Shown piece by piece: positions 1-7,534 of a DNA stretch of 64,000 bases; within the stretch, counting starts at the first letter, position 1, and the number at the start of each line of letters is the position of its first letter. Below the pieces are notes generated by a model that saw only the letters and a program-made list of their open reading frames with translations, was not told the DNA's origin and did not search any database. The position numbers and the translations under genes are program-made. The DNA lies in NCBI GenBank assembly GCA_029983505.1, contig JASBZK010000005.1, forward strand, positions 1 through 64,000. Reading direction: 5' to 3'. This DNA comes from Porphyromonas sp. GTDB lineage: Bacteria > Bacteroidota > Bacteroidia > Bacteroidales > Porphyromonadaceae.

Positions 1-54
1 TCAGTACGAAAATGGCTATTAGGCTGTTTTACCCACCATTTTGACCTATACGCC
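1..54. repeat. 54-base direct repeat, left copy
   Basis: The first 54 bases of the window recur without a mismatch at 1587-1640, so the lipoprotein gene at 145-1455 lies between two identical direct repeats with a 1586-base period. The repeat starts with TCAGTACGAAAATGG and ends with TTTTGACCTATACGCC. Its TTTG at 40-43 lies exactly 20 bases before the TACCTTTG at 64-71, so this copy also appears to supply the -33 element of the gene's promoter. The copy touches the window edge and may extend further left. Confidence 0.85.
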
Positions 55-71
55 TTATTTTATTACCTTTG
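40..71 (+). promoter_or_regulatory. Bacteroidota-type promoter for the lipoprotein gene
   Basis: TTTG at 40-43, a 20-base spacer and TACCTTTG at 64-71 match the Bacteroidota primary sigma factor pattern (-33 TTTG, -7 TAnnTTTG). The start codon is about 74 bases downstream. The -33 element is inside the 54-base repeat and the -7 element is in unique sequence, so the right-hand repeat copy does not form an equivalent promoter. Confidence 0.6.
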
Positions 72-144
72 TAACGTGGTTATTGAGTTGCAATACAGGT
101 TGCATAGATAGCCGATTACCTATCCTATTCATTTCGTTATTATT

Positions 145-1455
145 ATGAAACTGGCATATAACTTATCGATCCTGATCGGGCTTATGATGCTTCTCTCAGG
201 CTGTGGCTTGATGAAGCTCTTCACCTCGGAGCCAAGGGATGTCTGCAAGGCGCAATTGGAGACCAAGGAAGGAGCCACCTACACCGGGTATCTCAGGATG
301 CCCATGTCGGGGGACAAGGAGCTCAAGCTATTCGATGACCTCGCCCTCACTCAGTCAGCCGGCACCTTTAAGTCCGAGGAACTGAAAGGCATCGAGCTTA
401 GCAACCCCAAGCAACCCGACTCAAGCTATCGCTTTGAGTACAAAAAGTTCTCCTCCTTCCTGCGAAGCAATACCGCATGGATGACTCTCGTAGATAAGGG
501 ACCTGAGCTTACCGCCTACCTCCTTGCCTCTTCGTACAAGATTGATGAGAAAGGGGACATCTTCTTCATCGGCAACGAGCAGCGGATCATGCGTGGTGGA
601 GGAAGTATGGCTGTGGTAAAGCCCAGCTTCCCACTATTCTTGGAGAAGCGCGGAGGTATCTTGAGAAAGGTTGCTCTGGTACACGGGGTCAACTATGAGG
701 GATCTCAGTTTAGAGGCGGAGTGGTCAGATTCCTTGCCGATGATCCGGATCTCTGTAGCTATGTGAGGGGGCTGAAGTGGGAGTTTGAGGACATAGATAA
801 GGTGGTCAAGTACTACGATCCTCATCGCAAGGGTGAGCTGGTCATTAGGGATGACCGGGGTCAAGTCCTCGCTCTGCCGCCACGTAAGATGGTTACTGAT
901 GCGCTGTCGGGCGAGCTTATCTACACTGCGGATGTGGCTAAAAACCTAACCCCACACTTTGGGATGGCCTCCTACCTCGGGCTCCGCTCATCACTCGGGA
1001 CGTACTTCACCTATGGCGGGTCTGTAGGGTTCAATCAGCCGTGCCTCGTGGATGATACGGCACTGATAACGGAGGATCCGAGCTTCTTGATGAAAGATCG
1101 CAAGGAAGTGGAGGTGCCCCAGGAGTTCATCAAGCGAGTGACCCTTTTTAGCTTCAATGCTTTTGCGGGTCTGCAGGTGCCGCTTGATCTAAAGTCTGTA
1201 TATGTCATTCCTTCCCTGAGTGGATGTGTTACCGGTGACCTTCACTCCGACTACAGCCTGATCAGTGCTGGACCGCTCGTAAGGTGCGACTTTGGCATCC
1301 CCTTGAAGTATGGGAATATGCTCTTCTTCGGTGCCGGATACAAGTATGGCTTCCCCATCAAGGATGCAGATGAGATGGCAGCTGACAACTACAAGAATGT
1401 GACCCCTTATGGTCAGTCTCATACCGTCTTTCTGTCCATCGGTTATATGTATTGA
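145..1455 (+). CDS. Outer-membrane-type lipoprotein of unknown function, possible C-terminal barrel
   Basis: I do not recognise the family. The 436-residue product begins with a lipoprotein signal peptide whose lipobox is LSGC, with the acylated Cys near residue 20. The C-terminal 150 residues have alternating aromatic and small residues in short amphipathic strands (for example FFGAGYKYGF and VFLSIGYMY) and end in Tyr, as outer-membrane barrel proteins often do. A lipid-anchored protein with a partial barrel or surface beta domain is an inference. The gene is isolated, has its own promoter and a strong terminator, and is flanked by identical 54-base direct repeats, which suggests a duplicated or mobile cassette. 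Confidence 0.85.
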   Translation: MKLAYNLSILIGLMMLLSGCGLMKLFTSEPRDVCKAQLETKEGATYTGYLRMPMSGDKELKLFDDLALTQSAGTFKSEELKGIELSNPKQPDSSYRFEYKKFSSFLRSNTAWMTLVDKGPELTAYLLASSYKIDEKGDIFFIGNEQRIMRGGGSMAVVKPSFPLFLEKRGGILRKVALVHGVNYEGSQFRGGVVRFLADDPDLCSYVRGLKWEFEDIDKVVKYYDPHRKGELVIRDDRGQVLALPPRKMVTDALSGELIYTADVAKNLTPHFGMASYLGLRSSLGTYFTYGGSVGFNQPCLVDDTALITEDPSFLMKDRKEVEVPQEFIKRVTLFSFNAFAGLQVPLDLKSVYVIPSLSGCVTGDLHSDYSLISAGPLVRCDFGIPLKYGNMLFFGAGYKYGFPIKDADEMAADNYKNVTPYGQSHTVFLSIGYMY

Positions 1456-1472
1456 CCCGTAGATCTTCCTTA

Positions 1473-1511
1473 AATAAGGGAGCGAAAGAGATTCTCTTTC
1501 GCTCCCTTATT
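1473..1511 (+). terminator. Terminator after the lipoprotein gene
   Basis: The arm AATAAGGGAGCGAAAGAG pairs with CTCTTTCGCTCCCTTATT, giving about 17 base pairs with a minimal loop, followed by TATTATAG. It lies 18 bases after the stop codon. The stem is flanked by A and T on both sides, so it could also act in the reverse direction. Confidence 0.85.
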
Positions 1512-1565
1512 ATTATAGACTTATAGGTCAACGAACAAAGGTATCTGTTTTTTTCTTCTACTTCG

Positions 1566-1585
1566 CCCACCATTTTGACCTATAC
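1566..1585. repeat. Partial extra copy of the 54-base repeat
   Basis: These 20 bases are identical to bases 32-51 of the left repeat and lie directly before the right full copy, giving a local tandem arrangement with a 52-base period (1566 and 1618). A matching partial copy may lie just left of the window. Confidence 0.75.
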
Positions 1586-1586
1586 T

Positions 1587-1640
1587 TCAGTACGAAAATG
1601 GCTATTAGGCTGTTTTACCCACCATTTTGACCTATACGCC
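1587..1640. repeat. 54-base direct repeat, right copy
   Basis: This is an exact copy of bases 1-54. Together with the partial unit at 1566-1585 it closes the lipoprotein cassette on its downstream side. The sequence right of it belongs to a different repeat family (see 1649-1697). Confidence 0.85.
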
Positions 1641-1648
1641 AGAAAATT

Positions 1649-1697
1649 CCGGTCTGTACCTTTTTCCTTCGGGATACGTACCGAGACGTCTCCCTTG
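1649..1697. repeat. Intergenic palindromic module (locus 1)
   Basis: This is a member of the dispersed intergenic family in this window. It contains CCGGTCTGTACC with a T-run, then ATACGTACCGAGACG. The 438-base gap at 1456-1893 therefore holds a terminator, the 54-base repeats, this module and the candidate RNA that follows. Confidence 0.55.
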
Positions 1698-1710
1698 GCC
1701 TGTATCTCCT

Positions 1711-1897
1711 GTCACGAGACCTTTGCATAGTACCCCATCTGCTGCGCCCGTTTCGTGTCTCGGGCTTGGTCGTGTACGGTAGTACACTCCCGTCGCCCTC
1801 GCACTCGGACGCCTTGCATCTGAGGCACTCTGCAAAGGTCTCCACGAAAAACCGGCGTTTTTCGTAGTTCCGAGCCCTATTCCAAAGGTCTCGTCAC
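1711..1897. ncRNA. Candidate structured RNA or RNA switch downstream of dgkA
   Basis: GAGACCTTTGCA at 1716-1727 is the exact reverse complement of 1831-1842. The segment 1711-1725 also matches the reverse complement of 1883-1897 at 14 of 15 positions, so two long-range pairings compete for the same bases. The enclosed sequence has two local hairpins: GCCCG/CGGGC (1746-1765) and GTGTAC-GGTA-GTACAC (1772-1787). Open frames here have no family resemblance and overlap one another. The strand is unknown: minus would place it in the dgkA 3' region, and a free-standing rod-like RNA such as a 6S-type RNA is possible. I infer an RNA from folding potential only. Confidence 0.45.
1844..1865 (-). terminator. 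Possible weak terminator after dgkA
   Basis: ACGAAAAA and TTTTTCGT pair around CCGGCG. On the minus strand the stem comes 29 bases after the dgkA stop and ends in a T-run. The stem is A/T-rich and therefore weak. It may instead be part of the structured region around it. Confidence 0.4.
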
Positions 1898-2286
1898 AGC
1901 ATAGAGACGAGCGCCCTGCCGAAGATGAGCAGTCCGACTACGGCGGAAGCGGCTGCAAGGATGAGGACGGCACCGGCCGCGAGGTCTTTGGCGTCTTTGA
2001 TGAGCGGCGAAAACTCCTCAGAGACACGGTCGGAGAGCTTTTCGACGGCGGTATTTACGGCTTCTGCAGAGAGTACAAGCCCGATGCAGAGGATGAGGAG
2101 GCACCACTCGACGAGCGAGACGCGGAGCAGGGCTGCAAGGAGCGGCACCGCGACGACGAAGAGGAGGTGGATGAGGGCGTTGCTCTCGGACGAAAAAAGC
2201 CTTGTCACGCCCCGAAAGGCGTAACGAAGGCTTTTCTTGAAACGTCGGTACGAAAGGGCTTCTTTGTATCGGGAAAGAAGGTCCAT
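1894..2286 (-). CDS. dgkA: Diacylglycerol/undecaprenol kinase family protein
   Basis: The 130-residue product has the layout of the DgkA family of small integral-membrane lipid kinases: a cytoplasmic amphipathic start, then three hydrophobic segments (about residues 38-55, 58-75 and 105-128). The family's active-site region is visible as AEAVNTAVEKLSDRVS. Such proteins phosphorylate diacylglycerol or undecaprenol in the inner membrane and so recycle lipid carriers. It is the last gene of the long minus-strand run and starts 12 bases after the kinase-like gene upstream. A PAP2 phosphatase two genes upstream would suit a shared role in lipid phosphate turnover. Confidence 0.88.
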   Translation of the reverse strand: MDLLSRYKEALSYRRFKKSLRYAFRGVTRLFSSESNALIHLLFVVAVPLLAALLRVSLVEWCLLILCIGLVLSAEAVNTAVEKLSDRVSEEFSPLIKDAKDLAAGAVLILAAASAVVGLLIFGRALVSML

Positions 2287-2298
2287 ACCTTTTGCACC

Positions 2299-3405
2299 TC
2301 AGATATACTGCCGGACGAATGCGTCCATCTCCTCTTTCTTCTCTTCGAGGCGAAGGAGGAACTCGAACTGCGCGATGCTGCGGACGAGGTTGTGCTTCGG
2401 TCCCTCTACTTTGTAGTACACGTCACCATTGATGTAGTCCGTGAGGAAACGCACGGTCTGCATATAGGTGAGAAGCCGCCCGCCGTAGGGAAGAAGCTCA
2501 ATCTCGGTGGGGGTGAGGAATGCTTTGGCGGTAGAGAGATAGCCCTCGGTGTATGCTTTGAAAATCTCCATATTCACGGCGATTTTGGAGAGGTCTTTTT
2601 CGTCCTCTGCCCCTGTATTGACGGCGGTGCGGATGAAGTCTCCGATGTCGCTTGTGACGAAGCCCGGCATCACGGTGTCCAGGTCGATGACGCAGAGTAC
2701 TTCGTCCGTATCCTTGTCGAAGAGTACGTTATTGACCTTGGTGTCGAGGTGGTTGGTGCGGAGGGGCAGCTTGCCTTCAGCGTGCAGCCGGTCTTGAATG
2801 AGCATATCATTCGAGCGGGCTTCTATTTCCCTTAGCAGCCTTTGGACTTCCGGCTCCTTGACGCGTCCTGCTGCATCTTTCGCCACGGCTTCCCTGAGCT
2901 CTTCGAGGCGGAACGCCATATCGTGAAAGCGGGGTATCGTTTCGCCGATGGTTCCCTTGGGGAGGTCGGAGAGCATAGCCTGAAATTTCCCGAAAGCCGC
3001 TCCTGCTTCGCGTGCCAATTCGGGCGTCACCGCTTCATAGCTCTTGGAGCCTTTCACGAAGAGCATCACCCTCCAGTACTCGCCGTCATAGTTGACGAAG
3101 TCCTCTCCCTCTTTGGTGTGGAGAAACGTGAGGGTGTGCCGGTCTGCATCCGGATCGCCTTCGGCTTCAAGCTTTGCGCGGAGGTGCTCGGTGACGGCGA
3201 AGATATTTTTCTGGAGCGTCACCACATCCTTGAAGACATTGTGGTTGATTTTCTGGAGTGCGTATTTCATCTCCTCACCACCTTCCGGAGTGCGTACGGA
3301 GACACCGAGTGTGTCGTTGATGTGACCGTTACCGATGGGCTTTACGTTGGTGATTTCGCCTTCAATGGGGAAGCGGCAGAGGATCTCTTGAAATTTGGTT
3401 TGCAT
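2299..3405 (-). CDS. Aminoglycoside phosphotransferase-fold kinase, probable N-acetylhexosamine kinase-like
   Basis: The 368-residue protein has the APH/choline kinase fold. An N-terminal glycine-rich strand contains IGNGHINDT, a catalytic loop reads NHLDTKVNNVLFD (about residues 215-227), and the metal-binding segment is VIDLDTVMPG. In the Bacteroidota, proteins of this type are usually annotated as N-acetylhexosamine 1-kinase-like or, historically, mucin desulfatase; sugar specificity cannot be read from sequence. An in-frame start 11 codons upstream is possible, but MQTKFQEIL begins where the family begins. The gap to the PAP2 gene upstream is 16 bases, so it is probably cotranscribed. Confidence 0.8.
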   Translation of the reverse strand: MQTKFQEILCRFPIEGEITNVKPIGNGHINDTLGVSVRTPEGGEEMKYALQKINHNVFKDVVTLQKNIFAVTEHLRAKLEAEGDPDADRHTLTFLHTKEGEDFVNYDGEYWRVMLFVKGSKSYEAVTPELAREAGAAFGKFQAMLSDLPKGTIGETIPRFHDMAFRLEELREAVAKDAAGRVKEPEVQRLLREIEARSNDMLIQDRLHAEGKLPLRTNHLDTKVNNVLFDKDTDEVLCVIDLDTVMPGFVTSDIGDFIRTAVNTGAEDEKDLSKIAVNMEIFKAYTEGYLSTAKAFLTPTEIELLPYGGRLLTYMQTVRFLTDYINGDVYYKVEGPKHNLVRSIAQFEFLLRLEEKKEEMDAFVRQYI

Positions 3406-3421
3406 AAAGTGTGGTAAAAAA

Positions 3422-4144
3422 TTAGAGCCGACTGGCAAAGATATCTGTGCGGTACAAGTGAATCAAGGCCGGTGAGACAATCAAAACGGCGATGTAAAAG
3501 AGGCACACCAGCAAGGTAAGCATTTTCTGGCGATGTGCCAAGGGTCTGAAATACGGTACCTTCGTCTCCGGATACGGGATGTGGACAAAAACGTGACGCG
3601 CGTTGCGGTAGAGGTAATAGACGAAAGGCGCCGTGAGACACGCGAGGACGAAACCCCCGAGGACGTCGGTGACGAAGTGGACGCCGAGGTAGATGCGGGA
3701 GTAGGAGACCGTGACCATCAGGATCAGGATGGCGATGGAAAATAGTCTGTCCCGCACCACGAGGGCAAGGAATATGCCGACAGCCATAAAGTTTGCCGCG
3801 TGGCTCGAGATGAACCCGTACATCCCCCCTTTATAGTCCAAAACGGTCTTGACGAGATACATCGTAGAGGGGTGGTGCGTTGGGCGTAACCTTTGGAAAA
3901 AAGGCTTGAAGATGCCGCTCGAGATACGGTCGGTGAGGAAAACGAGAAGACCGAGGAAAAGGAGGAAACAGAGTACTTCGGGGACTTTTTGGCGGTACGA
4001 AGAGAGGAAGATGAGCGCCAAGCCGAAGATGATCCAGACGTGTGCTTGCGAGATGGTGTAGAAGAAGCTGTCCAGAAACGGCGTATGCGGACTATTGAGG
4101 AGCAGAAAGAAGTTTTTTTCGATCGGGATAAGATTCTCGGCCAT
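3422..4144 (-). CDS. PAP2-family membrane phosphatase
   Basis: The 240-residue protein has about five to six membrane segments and all three PAP2 motifs: K80-x6-R87-P88, a Ser-Ser-His motif at 113-115, and S149-R150-x5-H156-x3-D160. These build the histidine phosphatase site used on lipid phosphates at the periplasmic face. Likely substrates are undecaprenyl diphosphate, phosphatidylglycerol phosphate or lipid A phosphate; the sequence does not decide. It begins 23 bases after batE and is followed by the kinase-like gene and dgkA, so the end of the Bat operon forms a small lipid-phosphate group. Confidence 0.88.
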   Translation of the reverse strand: MAENLIPIEKNFFLLLNSPHTPFLDSFFYTISQAHVWIIFGLALIFLSSYRQKVPEVLCFLLFLGLLVFLTDRISSGIFKPFFQRLRPTHHPSTMYLVKTVLDYKGGMYGFISSHAANFMAVGIFLALVVRDRLFSIAILILMVTVSYSRIYLGVHFVTDVLGGFVLACLTAPFVYYLYRNARHVFVHIPYPETKVPYFRPLAHRQKMLTLLVCLFYIAVLIVSPALIHLYRTDIFASRL

Positions 4145-4167
4145 TTTTCAGAATAGGGATAGACGGG

Positions 4168-4944
4168 TCAGAATCCGGGGTTCACAAACTCGAGTGCATC
4201 GACGGAGATCCATCCGACAACCCCGTCGGCAAGCGTGATCTCGTAGAAGTCCGCCACCCTCTGCGTCGCTCTGACCTTGAGACCGGAATGGAGCACGGCT
4301 ACGTCTTTGGCTGAGCTGTCGGGCGAACTCTTCAGCGTCGCGACGGGCGCCGTCAGTACGGCTTCCGAGGTGTCCAGGATGAATGCATTCGACTTGAAGG
4401 CAAAGACCAAGCAAAAAATCGAAAAGAAGAGCGAGAAGAGCGCACCATAGAAGCCTCCGAGCCTGTGACCCCGTCGGTCGCCAAGGAAATAGAGGAGCAC
4501 AAGACCTGCGAATACCGCAAAGAAAAGTATCGAGAGGACGACCCACGTGCGGAGCGTGAACCAATGCGTCACGCTATCGATGTAGGAGCCGACGACGACA
4601 CTCGGAGAGGGCGCTATCTTGTCTTCTATGCGGGTGGAGAGGAGCTTGAGGTTGAACTTCGTGTCGCCGTCTGCGGGGTTGAGCCGGTAAGCGCGCTCGT
4701 AGTTGAGGACCGCTTTCCCAAGGTTCCCGCTCTTGAAGAAAGCCCCTGCGAGGTTGTAGTACATCTCGCTCGTCGGCTTCTCCGAGATCTCTATGATTTT
4801 CTCGAAAGAAGCGATCGCCGTGTCATAGTCGGCCTTACCGTAGGCTTCGGAGGCACGGAGGTAGAGGGAATCTTTGTCTTGGGCAAAGACGCCCACAGTG
4901 CCAGCGCAAATGATGAGGAATATCGATAGGAGGAAGTGTTTCAT
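4168..4944 (-). CDS. batE: BatE, TPR and SH3 domain protein
   Basis: The 258-residue protein has a signal peptide ending VFAQ, two or three tetratricopeptide repeats (about residues 25-110), two membrane segments (about 133-155 and 163-185), and a C-terminal bacterial SH3-like domain (about 195-255, with TAPVATLKSSPDSSAKD and VGWISVDALEFV). This is the known build of BatE, the last member of the Bacteroides aerotolerance set. Its start codon overlaps the batD stop by four bases, so the two are translationally coupled. The TPR part probably binds other Bat proteins at the membrane. Confidence 0.9.
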   Translation of the reverse strand: MKHFLLSIFLIICAGTVGVFAQDKDSLYLRASEAYGKADYDTAIASFEKIIEISEKPTSEMYYNLAGAFFKSGNLGKAVLNYERAYRLNPADGDTKFNLKLLSTRIEDKIAPSPSVVVGSYIDSVTHWFTLRTWVVLSILFFAVFAGLVLLYFLGDRRGHRLGGFYGALFSLFFSIFCLVFAFKSNAFILDTSEAVLTAPVATLKSSPDSSAKDVAVLHSGLKVRATQRVADFYEITLADGVVGWISVDALEFVNPGF

Positions 4945-6794
4945 TTTGAAGTCTTCTTTTTGGGAGATTCAAGGGCATCGATGATCGCCACTGCCTGTCC
5001 GTAAAGTTTGCCCCTGAGGTCTTCTTCTCCGGAGACTTGAGGCGAGAAGCGGGCGAGCTCCACGTCGCCGAGGAGACCGAGGACGTTGTTCGTCAGCTCT
5101 TCGCCCGTGCCGTGACCAAGGAGTGTCTCCCTGATTCGCTCTTTCGAGAGCTCGGAAGTCGGGAGGCGGAACTTATTGGAAATATAGCTCTCGATCCCTT
5201 TCTGGAGGGCTTCGTAGTAGACGGAGGGGTCGGGGTCGGCCTGTTTGCGGGCGGCGAGTTTGAGGTACTTCCTTGCCGTCCGTCCCGCACGTCGGGCTTT
5301 GCTCTCCACGGACTCGGAGGCTCCGGAGAGACGTGCGAGGAGGATGCGGTAGAGGGCGTAGGCAAGTAGCGCGATGAGCAGATAAGAGAGGAAGAGTAGG
5401 GGCACGGAGAGTGTCTGGATCGTCGTGCGTCCGTTCGAGGCCTTGAGGTAGCGGATGTCGCTATTAAGGTAAGAGACCTCTTCCTGTCCGGTGAAAGACG
5501 TGGCTTTGGTTGACGTGCCGTTTCCTTTGTCTACGTGTACCTTTTGCTCCGGAATGGTGATGGTCTTGAACTGCCCCACTGTCGGGTCGAAGTACGCGAA
5601 GGGTATGGCGGGTATGGTGTAATCACCTTCGTAACGGGGTACGGCGTAGTAGGTGACTTCCTTGGTTCCGGTGACGCCAGAAGCGAGGACGTCCGTGGCT
5701 TGATTGACCTCCGGGTCGTAAGCCTCGAATCCTTTGGGCCACTGAGGCTCGGGAAGCGAGGTGAGGCTGAAATTGCCGTTGCCGGAGAGCTTAAGTTTGA
5801 CCTGATAGCTCTCACCCGTTTTGAGTACCTTCTTCGGGGCTTCGCTCGTGAGGGAAAATTGCCCCACTGCACCGCCGAATCCCTCCGGTTTCGTCTCCGG
5901 AAGCGTCTTGACGTGAATGCGGAAAGGTTTGCTCTTTACCGTGCGCTTTACTTCGGTATACTGGTCGAGGAAGCCCCCAAAGAAGTCGTCGACGGGGTCG
6001 TTCACTTTGACGGGGACGACGAGGTCGAAGGTACCTGCGGGGATGTCCAAGTCTCCGGACTTTTGGGGAAAGAGGTAGACCTGTTGGAGATCCACGGTGT
6101 AGTACACTCTCCCGCCGAGCTCCGCGGTACTCCACTGCTTGGTGGCGTTGGAGACTACTTCCTCTTTGACAAAGTTCTCGAACGGGGGAAATTCCGCTTT
6201 GGTGAGTGTGATATTGGGTCGGGTGGAGTAGAGACGGAAAGTGACGAGGACACCTTCCTGCTCGTAAACGGAGCTCTTGGAGGGGTTCGCGGTGATGATG
6301 AAGTCGCTTGCCGAGAGCTTCTCCGTGGACTGCGGCCGGGGCTGACCCGCACTGCTGCCCGGACCGGCTTTGGCGCTACCTGCTCCGTAGGCGGCGTCTG
6401 CGGTATAGACGCGGATGCTCTTCGGCGCGGTCTTGTAGGTGGCGGAGCCGACCTTGACGGACGCCGAGGGGATGGTATAGGTTCCGGCTTTGTCTGCGAG
6501 GAGTGTGTAGGTGAACGTATTGGAGACGGAGCGGGAGCTCTTGCCATTCACCCAGCTCATACTCGTCGAGCTCGAGACGGCGGGACCGTAGAGGACTTGG
6601 AGCCCCGCCGGGTCACTCATCCTAAAGTCTTTGCCGTTCGCGTTCAGGACGAATTGCACGTTGAAGTTCTCGCCCTCCACGATGATGTCGGGCGTGACCA
6701 ATCTGAAAGTCACCTTGTCCTGTCCCGATACCGTGAGGGTTACGGACAGGAGGATGACAAAAAGGAGGTATAGTTTGCGGAATGCGTTCATCAC
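4941..6794 (-). CDS. batD: BatD, oxygen tolerance protein
   Basis: The 617-residue protein matches BatD: a signal peptide ending TVSGQ, a long beta-rich periplasmic part (about 25-450) with repeated VTFRLVTPDIIVEGENF-like Ig-type units, one membrane helix (about 455-480, SVPLLFLSYLLIALLAYALY) and a cytoplasmic helical tail. The tail residues SKERIRETLL are typical of the family. Bat proteins are linked to aerotolerance and envelope integrity in Bacteroides, but their biochemical role is not settled. The gene overlaps both batC and batE by four bases. Confidence 0.92.
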   Translation of the reverse strand: MMNAFRKLYLLFVILLSVTLTVSGQDKVTFRLVTPDIIVEGENFNVQFVLNANGKDFRMSDPAGLQVLYGPAVSSSTSMSWVNGKSSRSVSNTFTYTLLADKAGTYTIPSASVKVGSATYKTAPKSIRVYTADAAYGAGSAKAGPGSSAGQPRPQSTEKLSASDFIITANPSKSSVYEQEGVLVTFRLYSTRPNITLTKAEFPPFENFVKEEVVSNATKQWSTAELGGRVYYTVDLQQVYLFPQKSGDLDIPAGTFDLVVPVKVNDPVDDFFGGFLDQYTEVKRTVKSKPFRIHVKTLPETKPEGFGGAVGQFSLTSEAPKKVLKTGESYQVKLKLSGNGNFSLTSLPEPQWPKGFEAYDPEVNQATDVLASGVTGTKEVTYYAVPRYEGDYTIPAIPFAYFDPTVGQFKTITIPEQKVHVDKGNGTSTKATSFTGQEEVSYLNSDIRYLKASNGRTTIQTLSVPLLFLSYLLIALLAYALYRILLARLSGASESVESKARRAGRTARKYLKLAARKQADPDPSVYYEALQKGIESYISNKFRLPTSELSKERIRETLLGHGTGEELTNNVLGLLGDVELARFSPQVSGEEDLRGKLYGQAVAIIDALESPKKKTSK

Positions 6795-7534
6795 CAGTTT
6801 TTCTCTCTCTTATTCCCACCGCCGCCTTTTTGCTGCTGAGCCTGCTCGACCTTTTTCTGAGTCTGTTTCTCGTCTTGGAGGAAAGACTTCAAGATTTGTT
6901 CGGCCGCCTGCTTGGACATACGGTCCTTTTGGTTCTGTTGCGGCTTATCTTGGGGCTTATCGGGTTTCTTGTTTTGGTCTTGGTCTTTTGGGGACTGCTG
7001 TTGCTGTTGGTTTTGGTCCTGCTGCTTGTCCCGGTTCTGCTTTTGGTCCTTGTTTTGGTCTTGGTTTTGCTGCCGCTCGTCTTGCTTTTGCTTCTCGAGG
7101 AGCTTTTGGGCCAGAGCCAGGTTGTACCGCGTCTCGTCGTCAGTGGGGCGGTGTCTCAGGGATTCCTTGAAAAACGCCACTGCGTGCTCATAGTCCTTCC
7201 GTCTGAGTGCCGAGTTGCCGGCGTTGTGTGCCACGTCGGCCGCTTTGTCGTCGGGGAGATCTTTGATCATCGGGTAGAGGGTCTCCATCAGTTTCCCGTT
7301 CTCTTCGCCGCGGTCTGTGCGGTAGAGGAGGTTGGAGAGGTTATAGAGCGTCGTCGGATCCTTGGGGTTTGCTTCGAGTGCCTTACGGTAATGCACTTCG
7401 GCGTCGGTGAGCCGGTCCCACTTGAAGTAGCGGTTGCCGAACCAATTCTCCTCCCGCACCTTCTTTTGGGCGGAAAGTGTGGGGATGCTTACTATGAGGC
7501 AGAGCAGTGCTGCAATCAGTCTCTCGGCTTTCAT
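6791..7534 (-). CDS. batC: BatC, TPR protein with Gln/Asn/Lys-rich tail
   Basis: The 247-residue protein has a signal peptide ending TLSAQ, then tetratricopeptide repeats (about residues 30-150), then a low-complexity Gln/Asn/Asp/Lys stretch (about 150-205), and a C-terminal helix beginning SKQAAEQILKSFL. This order is typical of BatC. The low-complexity region comes from near-repeats of CAA/GAC/AAA codons and is the place most open to length change between strains. It overlaps batB and batD by four bases each, so the group is a tightly coupled translation unit. Confidence 0.9.
   Translation of the reverse strand: MKAERLIAALLCLIVSIPTLSAQKKVREENWFGNRYFKWDRLTDAEVHYRKALEANPKDPTTLYNLSNLLYRTDRGEENGKLMETLYPMIKDLPDDKAADVAHNAGNSALRRKDYEHAVAFFKESLRHRPTDDETRYNLALAQKLLEKQKQDERQQNQDQNKDQKQNRDKQQDQNQQQQQSPKDQDQNKKPDKPQDKPQQNQKDRMSKQAAEQILKSFLQDEKQTQKKVEQAQQQKGGGGNKREKNW

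Noticed and set aside
1615..1845. Two overlapping small minus-strand frames of 76 and 67 codons in the candidate RNA region
   Set aside because: They overlap in different frames, are Arg/Ser-rich and cover inverted repeats; the folding potential explains the region better than protein coding.
5535..6773. Long plus-strand frames opposite batD and its neighbours
   Set aside because: The minus strand encodes a clear Bat operon with overlapping start and stop codons; the plus-strand frames have no family resemblance.
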